Assembly (NCBI GenBank): GCA_025370075.1
Contig: CP073016.1
Coordinates: 2,232,001 to 2,296,000 of the forward strand
Direction of reading: 5' to 3'
Length of the DNA stretch: 64,000 nt
From: Chryseotalea sp. WA131a
GTDB lineage: Bacteria > Bacteroidota > Bacteroidia > Cytophagales > Cyclobacteriaceae
Below the pieces are notes generated by a model that saw nothing but the letters and a program-made list of their open reading frames with translations, was not told where the DNA came from and ran no database searches. The stretch's first letter is position 1; each line of letters starts with the position of its first letter. Shown piece by piece: positions 56,816-64,000 of this stretch. A program made the position numbers and the translations under genes.

Positions 56816-57508
56816 TTATTGGTTACACCTCATAAACGTGTCCAGAACTTTCTCTGATTGTTCATATTCCGGGTCAATTGGTAGTCCTGTCAAAAGTCGG
56901 TGACAGTCCTCTTTTTTAGTGGCGTACTTTTCTAATTCACTTAGTCCTTTGTCGATTAGTTCTCGCCATTTTTCAAATGCTCCTTCCTTTTTCTCAACAA
57001 AAACTTCATAGGTATAGTCATTGAACATTTTTCCGAATTCAATACAGTAGTAGTCCTTTAAGCTTGAATACAAAATCCACATTGTCCCATATGCTTTTGT
57101 TGAGTCCTGAATATGCTCAATATCTCTTCTCATCATTCTCGCGTGTACCTCACCCATGTCAAAATAGAGCCGTTGTTTATCGAGTTCTTTTTCGTCTTTA
57201 GTCATTGTCACCGAAGTAGTCTTGATGAAAAAGGGGGCAACGTAAACCTTCTCGAGAAGTCGTCCTCTGTCTCTTTTCTTTTTGGGAACGTCAAGGATTG
57301 ATTTTAGTCCAACTTGTGCCGAAGCTTGAAGTCCAGCTTCTTTATTAAGTCTTTTTAATTGGTCGGTCGGCTTACCTTTAAAGTCAGCATAAATAACCTT
57401 TGTTTCTTTAGTCCAGCCTTTAAGGTTTTGATCTTCGGTCTTAAGTGTTTGTCCCGAAGCCGTTACAGAAATCACGGTCAACAGTGTAATTAGTAGATTC
57501 TTTGTCAT
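56816..57508 (-). CDS. Exported helical protein, unknown function
   Basis: A 230-aa protein with a signal peptide (residues 1-20, ending ASGQ) and a mostly helical mature part with many Lys/Glu residues; two Cys late in the chain (KKEDCHRLL, MRCNQ) could form a disulphide. No family recognised. Stop 21 nt from the attC; ends TTGTGTGGC and GCCACACAA pair. Confidence 0.65.
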   Translation of the reverse strand: MTKNLLITLLTVISVTASGQTLKTEDQNLKGWTKETKVIYADFKGKPTDQLKRLNKEAGLQASAQVGLKSILDVPKKKRDRGRLLEKVYVAPFFIKTTSVTMTKDEKELDKQRLYFDMGEVHARMMRRDIEHIQDSTKAYGTMWILYSSLKDYYCIEFGKMFNDYTYEVFVEKKEGAFEKWRELIDKGLSELEKYATKKEDCHRLLTGLPIDPEYEQSEKVLDTFMRCNQ

Positions 57509-57580
57509 AGGTTTTTTCTGTAACGATTCATTGTCCCATGTATTTCCATAAATCGAAGCTGAATTCTTTTAGCAAATGCC

Positions 57581-57710
57581 ACACAACGGTTAGGCTTGCT
57601 GCAGGTGGGCGAACAAAACCTACGCTCTTTCCCACGTGATAAAGATAATAAAGAGTTACAAACTTCGGTGACGCACAGTCCCGCCCACTTGAAGCAAGCT
57701 GATGTTAGCG
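57581..57710 (-). repeat. Rightmost attC-like site in the window
   Basis: Arms GGCTTGCTGCAGGTGGGC and GCCCACTTGAAGCAAGC. Right R box GTTAGCG followed by CCATGTGCCC. Its partner end (..GGGCA.GGCGCTAAC) is not found in the remaining 6.3 kb. Confidence 0.82.
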
Positions 57711-57819
57711 CCATGTGCCCAATTCCGTTAATATCACCCTTTAATTTTTGAGCCGTTGTCAAGCTGTCGTTTAACTGTTTTAATCATTGAACCCAATGTG
57801 TCGATAAAACTTGGTCGCG

Positions 57820-57975
57820 GGCGGGGCAACCTGACCCAATGTTTCGGATTGCTGTCGGCAATGTGTCCAGTATTGGTGTTTGGGCTGCGGCACTCTTGGC
57901 AAAGCTTTGGTTTGCGCGGGGCATTGTGTTAGATTTGCCATGTGTGCCGCTAGGGTCGGCCTCGTTGTCGGGTTG
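57820..57975. repeat. Conserved leader of the 21-bp repeat module, copy 3
   Basis: Contains GGCACTCTTGGCAAAGCTTTG (as in copy 1) and GTGCCGCTAGGGTCGGCC (as in copy 2). No ORF in 57711-58031. Confidence 0.65.
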
Positions 57976-58031
57976 GTCTGTTATCATTTTTCCGTTTTTC
58001 ATATTGTCCCACGTGAAAACCTTTGTCGGGT

Positions 58032-58220
58032 TACAAGAATTCTAGTCACGGGTGCAAGAATACTTGTCGTGGATGCTCCATTTCTTTTCACAGAAGCAAG
58101 AATACTAGTCACGGCAGCAAAAATACTGGTCGCGGTAGCAAGAATTCCTTTTGTTGGTATCTCATTTCTTTTTATGGTTGCCAGCTTTCTTTTTATGGTT
58201 GCTCCATTTCCTTTCACGGT
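58032..58220. repeat. 21-bp tandem repeats, copy 3
   Basis: Nine units of 21 bp of two kinds, GCAAGAATACTTGTCGTGGAT-like and GCTCCATTTCTTTTCACAGAA-like, the second close to the units at 55351. Confidence 0.78.
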
Positions 58221-58239
58221 AACTATATTTCTAAAAAAG

Positions 58240-58266
58240 GGCGGGACAATTCTAAACTGTCCCGCC
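58240..58266 (-). terminator. Intrinsic terminator of the 248-aa gene (copy 2)
   Basis: Perfect 9-bp stem GGCGGGACA / TGTCCCGCC with a 9-nt loop; the minus strand continues CTTTTTTAG, a proper U-tract. Lies 28 nt past the stop at 58294. Confidence 0.85.
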
Positions 58267-58293
58267 TGTTTATTGAATTTGGTCGTTTGTTTT

Positions 58294-59040
58294 CTAGTCT
58301 CCGTTTCCTCTTGTGAACTTGAGTCCGCTCACTTGTTTGTACTGGGGGCTGGTTGCCCCATAGAGTGATTTTACATATTGCTTTGCATCTTGCGCCACGT
58401 CCACCAGACCTGTGTCTGCGCCATACAAAGCATCGTCCCTGTCGATGCGGGCGTTGCTCAATGCGGTCGTGGTGTTTATAACGTCTGTGTTCTTTGTTTT
58501 CAGGTCTGCCAAAACAGTGTTCAACGTTGCTACTTGCAGTTCAACCTCGTTTGGGGCATAATTTGCTTCAGCTGTCAAGGTTGCGATAAGCTGCGCAAAG
58601 TGGTCTATCATTTTGTCAAAGCTTTGTTGCGAAGTTGAAGTGGTCTTTATTGGTGTTGCCCCTGCTGCCAACGCTTTTGCATCGGGTTGCTCGACTGCCT
58701 TTGCACGTTTGCCCTGTATCTTCAAGTTGGTAGATTTTGCATCGTCCAAAGTTTGTGTTTCTGCATCTGTTGCTGCCAAGGCGTTCATGATTTTTGTCGC
58801 CAAGGGTTTGAGTGGCTTGAAGGCAAGCTCGCGTGCGTTGGTGGCATTGTCGTAGGCTGTCTTTGCTGTTTTTACTGCTTGCAGGGTTGTCCTTGCTGTG
58901 GCAAGTTGTGCTGTGAGTGCCGGCAGTTTGAGTGCCGCTTTGGTTGGGTTGTAGGTTGCACCATAGCCTGTGAGGAAACTGATGAGGTCTTCAAAGGTTG
59001 CAACGTTCTTTGCGTGACCTGTTTCAATAGTTGAAGCCAT
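58294..59040 (-). CDS. Ala-rich helical protein of unknown function (paralogue of 18475-19221)
   Basis: 248 aa, same length as its paralogue and roughly 70% identical by eye, with MAST-ETGHAKNV, LAFKPLKPLATKI and GATSPQYKQVSGLKF conserved. The same terminator plus 21-bp repeat arrangement follows. Here it lies 228 nt after a C39 exporter-HlyD operon on the same strand, so it might be exported or regulated with it, but it has no double-glycine leader. GC-richer than its paralogue. Confidence 0.75.
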   Translation of the reverse strand: MASTIETGHAKNVATFEDLISFLTGYGATYNPTKAALKLPALTAQLATARTTLQAVKTAKTAYDNATNARELAFKPLKPLATKIMNALAATDAETQTLDDAKSTNLKIQGKRAKAVEQPDAKALAAGATPIKTTSTSQQSFDKMIDHFAQLIATLTAEANYAPNEVELQVATLNTVLADLKTKNTDVINTTTALSNARIDRDDALYGADTGLVDVAQDAKQYVKSLYGATSPQYKQVSGLKFTRGNGD

Positions 59041-59268
59041 AATGTAGAAGGGTTAAGTGTTGTTTACCTTCTTTGGGTATTAACGATAGGCGTATATTTG
59101 GTGGTATCTTTTTCCTTACTTTTTGTGATAATATTGGGCACGTTTTAAAAAACTTAAGGGCTAAACAAATCGTTAATAGCAACTTGCTGTTTTACTTAAA
59201 ATTTGTAAGGTCTGTAACTTTCCATGGTAAGCGTAAAGATTTTGCAAGAAAATTTCTTAAGGCCGAAA

Positions 59269-60552
59269 TTAATTGAAAATTTTACGAATAGTGTAAAAAA
59301 TCCTTTCTATCAATCGCAGGTCCTCCGTAATTATTTCAGCCGATGCAGTCATCCCATAATTGTATGTGAGCAATTTATTATGGTTTGTATTTAAGCCATT
59401 GGGCAATTCCACAAAGGCAAAGAATAATTTGTTATCATCGGTAGATAGTTGTGGAAGTGATGATATGTTACCTTCAACCATACCGTATTCTTCAAACGGA
59501 TAGCTTTGAAATTTTATCAATACCCGTTGACCTATCTTAATCTTACCTGAATTATCCTGTTGGATCGTCAGCGTTCCCACATACAGAGAATTGATTTCAA
59601 ATACTTGAAATAGTTCTCTATTGATTTCTACGTTTTCTTTTTCTTGCAAATTATTGGCATAAAGTATTTTGCCAGCCGTTGGTGAAATTAACAGGTACCT
59701 ATTTCGCCAAGTGGCAATTGAGCTATTCAATGAGTTAATCGACTGCCGAAAACTTTCTTTTTGTTCCAATGCCTGCTTTTCTAAATCAATAATCTCTTTT
59801 TCTTTGCTTCGTATTTGAGCGTTGTTGTTGAGTATGGATGTCTTAATATTTTTTAATGGAAGCCTCTTTGCCAACAACTTGCTTTCTTCTTTATCTAAGT
59901 CCAATTTAGCAATTACTTTATCTTTGAAAAGGCTTTGGTTCATGGCAAATTCACTTTCGGCCAACGCAGCGTCCCTTTCATAAAGGTTGTATTGACTTTT
60001 TTGATGATCGTTCATCGTTTCCAATTCTAAAATATCACTTTTTAAAAGCTCAATTTTTTTATTATAGTATTTTTTTCCTAGTAGAGAGTTAAGCTGGGCA
60101 AATTGTTGGCGGAATGATTGATAAGATGATTGTACATCGCCCAAGTTTTCGTACGATGCAAGTCTCAGCGAATCTAAACCATTAAAGTTGTCTTTTTCAA
60201 ATAGTTGACGAACTACATTTAGCTCCGTTTCTAAACTAAGTACTTCCTCGTGATGCGCAGCACTTTCTAAAAATCCTAATAGCTGGCCTGATGAAACTAG
60301 TTGATGATTAGCAATCAATAATTTTTCCAATCTTCCGTCTGCTCTGGCAACCACAGGTTTGGGTGCTACTTTAGTGATGAGTTTAAAATCAGCGCGCACC
60401 AAAGTTGGGTAACGGATCAACCACGTCAAAGAAATGGCAATTAGCAAAATAGCAGAGATAACAGCTGAACCCCAACGGGTCAGACCGTTGGGTACTTGCT
60501 CTAGATAATCTCGCACGGCTTCGCTTCTGTTATCGATATCTTCGTCTTCCAT
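59269..60552 (-). CDS. HlyD-family membrane fusion (adaptor) protein
   Basis: A 427-aa protein with one membrane helix (about residues 30-48, SAVISAILLIAISLTWLI), a lipoyl-like half (APKPVVARADGRLEKLLIANHQLV), a long alpha-hairpin coiled coil (about 105-270) and a C-terminal beta-barrel region (LTIQQDNSGKIKIGQRVLIKFQSYPFEEYG). It links an inner-membrane ABC exporter to an outer-membrane channel. The start codon overlaps the stop of the ABC gene (TAATG), so the two are translationally coupled. Confidence 0.9.
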   Translation of the reverse strand: MEDEDIDNRSEAVRDYLEQVPNGLTRWGSAVISAILLIAISLTWLIRYPTLVRADFKLITKVAPKPVVARADGRLEKLLIANHQLVSSGQLLGFLESAAHHEEVLSLETELNVVRQLFEKDNFNGLDSLRLASYENLGDVQSSYQSFRQQFAQLNSLLGKKYYNKKIELLKSDILELETMNDHQKSQYNLYERDAALAESEFAMNQSLFKDKVIAKLDLDKEESKLLAKRLPLKNIKTSILNNNAQIRSKEKEIIDLEKQALEQKESFRQSINSLNSSIATWRNRYLLISPTAGKILYANNLQEKENVEINRELFQVFEINSLYVGTLTIQQDNSGKIKIGQRVLIKFQSYPFEEYGMVEGNISSLPQLSTDDNKLFFAFVELPNGLNTNHNKLLTYNYGMTASAEIITEDLRLIERIFYTIRKIFN

Positions 60553-62756
60553 TAATTCCCTAACTCTAATTGATTTTTTATTAATGTATAATAATAACCA
60601 TGCTTGGCGGTAAGTTCTCCATGAGTCCCTGTTTCAACAATCTCTCCTTTATTAAGTACAATTATTTGATCTGCATTTTTTACCGTACTAAGACGATGAG
60701 CAACTACCACTACCGTTCTGTTTTGAAAAAAACTTTCTAAATTTTTCATGATAACCGCTTCATTATTTGCATCAAGAGAACTGGTAGCCTCATCAAAAAA
60801 CAGAAATTTAGGATTTTTATAGACAGCACGTGCTATAATGATGCGCTGCTTCTGGCCACCACTTACGCCCATACCGCTCGCTCCTATACGGGTATTGTAG
60901 GCCATGGGTAATTCTTCAATAAAGCTACCGATGTTGGCAACACGCACGGCCTCCTGCAGTTTCTTTCTATCTATCGCTCCATTTTCATCCGATTCGCTGA
61001 TGTTCCTTGCAATGGAGTCTGAAAATAGAAAACCATCTTGCATCACCACACCACAGTGGCTGCGCCAAAAATTATAGCTAATGTTTTTAAGGTTACTATT
61101 TCCTAAAGTAATTTGTCCCTCCACAGGTTCGTAATATTTTAATAGTAGCTTTAACAAGGTTGTTTTTCCACTACCGCTTGCCCCAACAATTGCAGTAACT
61201 TTTCCTTCAGGGATATCAAAGCTGATATTTTTTAAAACCAACGCAGCCGAACTACTTCCGTACCTAAAACTAACATTATCCAATTTGATTGATTTTTGGC
61301 TAGGCAGTTCGTGAATCAATTGATTATTCATCGATTCTTCGTTGGGCTTATTATGGATTTCTGCCAATCGTTCGATGCTTAGACGTGCATCTTGGTAGCT
61401 CCTGATAAAGGCAATGAAATTGTTAATGGGCACATTCATCTGTCCGATGATGTATTGTATTGCTAGCATCCCTCCAAATGTAATTTGCCCGCTAATTACG
61501 CTTTGTGCAGCCACAAAACTGATCAGGATATTTTTTACTTCATTAATAAACTGGCCACCTTCGTTTTGAGATTGAGAAAGCCTAAGGCTTTTCATGTTCA
61601 GTTTAAACAAGCGGGTCTGTATTGCTTCCCACTCCCATCGCCTACGTTTTTCTGAGCCGTTTAGTTTTATCTCTTGCATACCCGTGATGAGCTGAATGGT
61701 GCTGCTTTGATTGCCGCTGGCCTGGTCGAAATACTTATAATCAATCTCTGCCCTACGTTTCATAAAAATCAATACCCATATTATGTACAAAGCAGAGCCA
61801 ATCAAGAAAATTATAAAAAGCGTGAGGTTGAAATAAGATAAAATAGCACCAAATACGACAAAGGGAATAATTGAAAACAACACATCCAGTGTAGTGGCAG
61901 AAAGGAACGATTGAACACGGTTATGATCCTGAATGCGTTGCAACAAATCCCCTTGGCTTTTAGAATCAAAGAATGAAATGGGCAAGTTCATAAGCTTAAT
62001 CAAGAAGTCTGAGAGCATCCTAAGGTTCATTCTGCTAGTGATATGCAACAATATCCAACTGCGAACCACACGAATGCCCGTTTGCGAAATGAACAACATC
62101 AATTGTGCCGCGAGTATCAGGTAAATGAAATTAAGATTTTTGGTGTTGATGCCCACATCCACAATTTGCTGTGTGAGAAACGGCAAGGCTAGTTGGACGA
62201 AACTACCTACCAACAAGCCTAGAAATAACTGAATGGAGAATCTCTGGTAAGGCTTAAAGTACCGTTGTAAAAATTTGAATGGAGATTTTCCGTTTACAGT
62301 ATGTTCTTCTTGATCGAAAAATGAGGGTGTGGTTTCAAATAGAAGTAAAACCCCCTCCGCGTCAACAGAAACATTTTTTTCTGGAATCCAACCTTTGCAA
62401 AATTCTTCGGGAGTATAGTTGATAAGACCATGTGCAGGATCTGCTATTTTTACTTGTTTATCAGAAGCCTCATATACCACCACATAGTGCCGTTGTCTCC
62501 AGTGCGCAACGCAGGGTAATGGTATTTCCGTTGCTAAATCTTTGTAAGAAGTATTCAGTGCTAACGTACTCAGGCCAATTTTCTCCGCAGCATCTGCAAG
62601 CCCACCTAGTGTTGAACCGTCTCTAGCAAGATTTGCTATCTGACGGAGGTAGGCCATGTCAAAAGACTTACCGTAATGTTTAGCAATCATGCGCAGGCAA
62701 GTTGGCCCGCAGTCCATCCTGTCCAGTTGACGATAAAAAGGAAAAGATTTTTTCAA
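60552..62756 (-). CDS. C39-peptidase ABC exporter (bacteriocin/peptide type)
   Basis: A 734-aa protein. The N-terminal C39 peptidase has QLDRMDCGPTC with catalytic Cys16, His90 and Asp106; such domains cut leader peptides after a double Gly. A six-helix membrane domain follows (about 170-450), then a nucleotide-binding domain with Walker A GASGSGKTT, signature VSGGQKQR, Walker B FLFFDEATSSLD and the H-loop AHRLST. Complete and apparently functional. It exports and matures peptides together with the HlyD protein. No short GG-leader precursor is visible nearby, so the substrate gene may be outside the window. Confidence 0.93.
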   Translation of the reverse strand: MKKSFPFYRQLDRMDCGPTCLRMIAKHYGKSFDMAYLRQIANLARDGSTLGGLADAAEKIGLSTLALNTSYKDLATEIPLPCVAHWRQRHYVVVYEASDKQVKIADPAHGLINYTPEEFCKGWIPEKNVSVDAEGVLLLFETTPSFFDQEEHTVNGKSPFKFLQRYFKPYQRFSIQLFLGLLVGSFVQLALPFLTQQIVDVGINTKNLNFIYLILAAQLMLFISQTGIRVVRSWILLHITSRMNLRMLSDFLIKLMNLPISFFDSKSQGDLLQRIQDHNRVQSFLSATTLDVLFSIIPFVVFGAILSYFNLTLFIIFLIGSALYIIWVLIFMKRRAEIDYKYFDQASGNQSSTIQLITGMQEIKLNGSEKRRRWEWEAIQTRLFKLNMKSLRLSQSQNEGGQFINEVKNILISFVAAQSVISGQITFGGMLAIQYIIGQMNVPINNFIAFIRSYQDARLSIERLAEIHNKPNEESMNNQLIHELPSQKSIKLDNVSFRYGSSSAALVLKNISFDIPEGKVTAIVGASGSGKTTLLKLLLKYYEPVEGQITLGNSNLKNISYNFWRSHCGVVMQDGFLFSDSIARNISESDENGAIDRKKLQEAVRVANIGSFIEELPMAYNTRIGASGMGVSGGQKQRIIIARAVYKNPKFLFFDEATSSLDANNEAVIMKNLESFFQNRTVVVVAHRLSTVKNADQIIVLNKGEIVETGTHGELTAKHGYYYTLIKNQLELGN

Positions 62757-62768
62757 TATAACCGCTTA

Positions 62769-64000
62769 TTAAGGCGTAGTTAGTTTTTTCAAAAAGGCAA
62801 TAGTTCCAAACTCTTTTTGCCCATGGAGAGGCCATGATGTATATATTTTATCCACCACTAATTTCTTAGCGACAATTAAATCATAAATTGACTTACCTCT
62901 CGCCCCCGCAGGATAGACTGTTTCTTTTTGGTCGAAGAAAAGTAAGTCTCCTGTCCACAAGATTTTTGACTTTGGAAAATAGTATGCGATATGCTCATTC
63001 GTATGCGAAGTGTTTATGCCAATTTCATATCCAACCACTTCATTTGCTTTATCTTTAAATTTTTTTTTCCCATTAATTGGAATAAAGTCCATTTTCATTC
63101 TGATAGGCTCAGTGTTCATTAATCTAGCAGAGCCAACAGAATGCTGTGTTATCAATAATTTATCAAAGTAATCCTTATTTCCTTGGGTAGTTACAAAAGT
63201 TACTGGCAAAGTTGCGTAAGCCCGTATGCCACCTGCATGGTCAGGGTGGTGGTGGGTTACAAACAAATATCGTAACGGTCTATCTGGATAACGTATCTTT
63301 AATTCATCCATTAACTGCAGGTTCAAATCAATCCCTTGAGGCACTTCAAACAAAGCAATATAATCCGTAAACTTGGCAATCAACATCTTATTATTTTGAG
63401 ATATTATTTTGACTAAATCAAGCGTGGGCGAAATGGCACTAAATTCAAATTGTTCTTTTGTTGATACGGGTTCTGTTAATTTCTTTTTAAATTGTTCAGG
63501 CACCCATTTTATCTTTAGGTTGCTAGTATCTGGCTTTAAGTCAAAACGTGGTTCGCTATATGTTAGCTCGCGTTCGAGTTTCCCAGACTCATAATCCATA
63601 CGTGTAGAAGGAATCTTTAAACCGTTCTTATCGGTAAAATCTTTATAAACCGTTTCAAATGAAACATCACCATAGATAGGGCTATAACCAAGCGTTTCAA
63701 CTTTCTCGAGCAAATGGGTTTGTTGATTGATATAAAGTGTTGTGCTTTGGTTGGCAGAATAGCTAAATGAAATTAAATGATAAGGTGATTGTTCGCCCAA
63801 ATACCTTAGCGACTTTCTGTTTTGGTAAGCCAACCGCAATATTTCGGTTGGTAATGCTCTAGCTGTTTCAAAATTAAAATCTTGAGACGTGCCCCGGGCT
63901 AGTTCACGCGCATAGTAACCACGTTCATATAGAGAATCGAATTTAGAAACAGATGCTCGTTTATAGGTGTTCCCGCGGTTCTGCATCTCGCTATACAGGT
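62769..64000 (-). CDS. MBL-fold metallo-hydrolase, partial (cut by right edge)
   Basis: The frame stays open to the window edge beyond the Met at 63986, so the N-terminus is probably missing. From that Met there are 405 residues: an N-terminal ~170-aa beta-rich domain, then the metallo-beta-lactamase fold with THHHPDHAGG (metal site H-x-H-x-DH), a later metal His in SHTNEH, the bridging Asp in LWTGDLLFFD, and a final His in LHGQ. Such proteins hydrolyse esters, lactones or related bonds in the periplasm. The stop is 12 nt upstream of the ABC exporter start, so it is in the same operon. Confidence 0.85.
   Translation of the reverse strand, partial: LYSEMQNRGNTYKRASVSKFDSLYERGYYARELARGTSQDFNFETARALPTEILRLAYQNRKSLRYLGEQSPYHLISFSYSANQSTTLYINQQTHLLEKVETLGYSPIYGDVSFETVYKDFTDKNGLKIPSTRMDYESGKLERELTYSEPRFDLKPDTSNLKIKWVPEQFKKKLTEPVSTKEQFEFSAISPTLDLVKIISQNNKMLIAKFTDYIALFEVPQGIDLNLQLMDELKIRYPDRPLRYLFVTHHHPDHAGGIRAYATLPVTFVTTQGNKDYFDKLLITQHSVGSARLMNTEPIRMKMDFIPINGKKKFKDKANEVVGYEIGINTSHTNEHIAYYFPKSKILWTGDLLFFDQKETVYPAGARGKSIYDLIVAKKLVVDKIYTSWPLHGQKEFGTIAFLKKLTTP

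Larger units (their letters stand above)
1992..57710 (-). mobile_element. Integron-like gene cassette array (78 attC-like sites, no integrase)
   Basis: Imperfect palindromes of 120-132 bp recur on average every ~715 bp. Each starts with a 7-mer ending in AAC, usually followed by G, and ends with GTTrnnn, as in integron R boxes (known consensus RYYYAAC and GTTRRRY; here positions 5-6 are often off consensus). Paired inner arms of ~17-20 nt enclose a conserved ~70-nt loop that often contains GTCCTGTCCC. Cassette genes are on the minus strand with stops at or just before the left attC, so the array reads right to left. I infer an integron or an integron-derived cluster of attC sites; the recombinase is outside the window or absent. 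Confidence 0.85.

Noticed and set aside
1992..57710. CRISPR array
   Set aside because: Repeats are 120-130 bp palindromes with variable, gene-containing intervals; there are no short spacers and no cas genes.
62560..62570. GCTAACG at 62563 as the missing cassette end
   Set aside because: It lies inside the C39 peptidase coding region, has no palindromic arm beside it and no complementary extension.

Overview
The window looks like a chromosomal stretch from a member of the Bacteroidota, most likely Cytophagales. The grounds are low to moderate GC, genes without Shine-Dalgarno leaders, MacB/FtsX-type permeases paired with a PadR regulator, CarbopepD_reg-like secreted proteins, TonB-like proteins carrying a cysteine-rich N-terminus, and short lipoproteins. 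This is inference from protein families and no marker gene is present.

Positions ~1 to ~57,710 form one long integron-like gene-cassette array. By hand I count 78 attC-like sites: imperfect palindromes of 120-132 bp that begin (+ strand) with ...AAC(G) and end with (T)GTTrnn.... They delimit 77 complete cassettes plus one open at each end. Almost all cassette genes are on the minus strand and end 0-60 nt from the attC-like site on their left. This is the standard integron layout (gene then attC) read right to left, so any integrase/attI would be expected beyond the right end. No integrase or other recombinase lies in the window, so formally it is a cluster of attC sites lacking an integrase. 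Each cassette carries complementary sequence of ~10-18 nt at its own two ends, so a circularised cassette would make one long attC stem.

42 of the 77 cassettes carry no convincing gene. They fall into five repeated families, A (21 copies, ~365 bp), B (10 copies, ~322 bp), C (3 copies, ~515 bp), D (5 copies, ~495 bp) and E (2 copies, ~300 bp), plus one singleton, F. The other 35 carry mostly single genes. Those with recognisable functions are a CD-NTase-like nucleotidyltransferase with a membrane partner, Fic, Imm63-like and DUF4304 proteins, a GIY-YIG/DUF4357 protein, three hydrolases/esterases, a zinc alcohol dehydrogenase (opposite strand), an FtsX permease, TonB-like, YciI/DUF1569 and lipoproteins. 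An N6-adenine DNA methyltransferase is cut by the left edge. One cassette (17,906-23,953) is 6 kb long with a PadR-permease-outer membrane protein operon. Another (28,082-29,519) holds an ORF-less group II intron.

The right part (57,711-64,000) has a 21-bp tandem-repeat module, a 248-aa Ala-rich protein that is a paralogue of the one in the 6-kb cassette, and a minus-strand operon: MBL-fold hydrolase (cut by the edge), C39-peptidase ABC exporter, and HlyD-type adaptor. The module (conserved leader, 21-bp heptad-encoding repeats, intrinsic terminator, then a gene) occurs three times and looks like an undescribed element tied to the largest cassettes.
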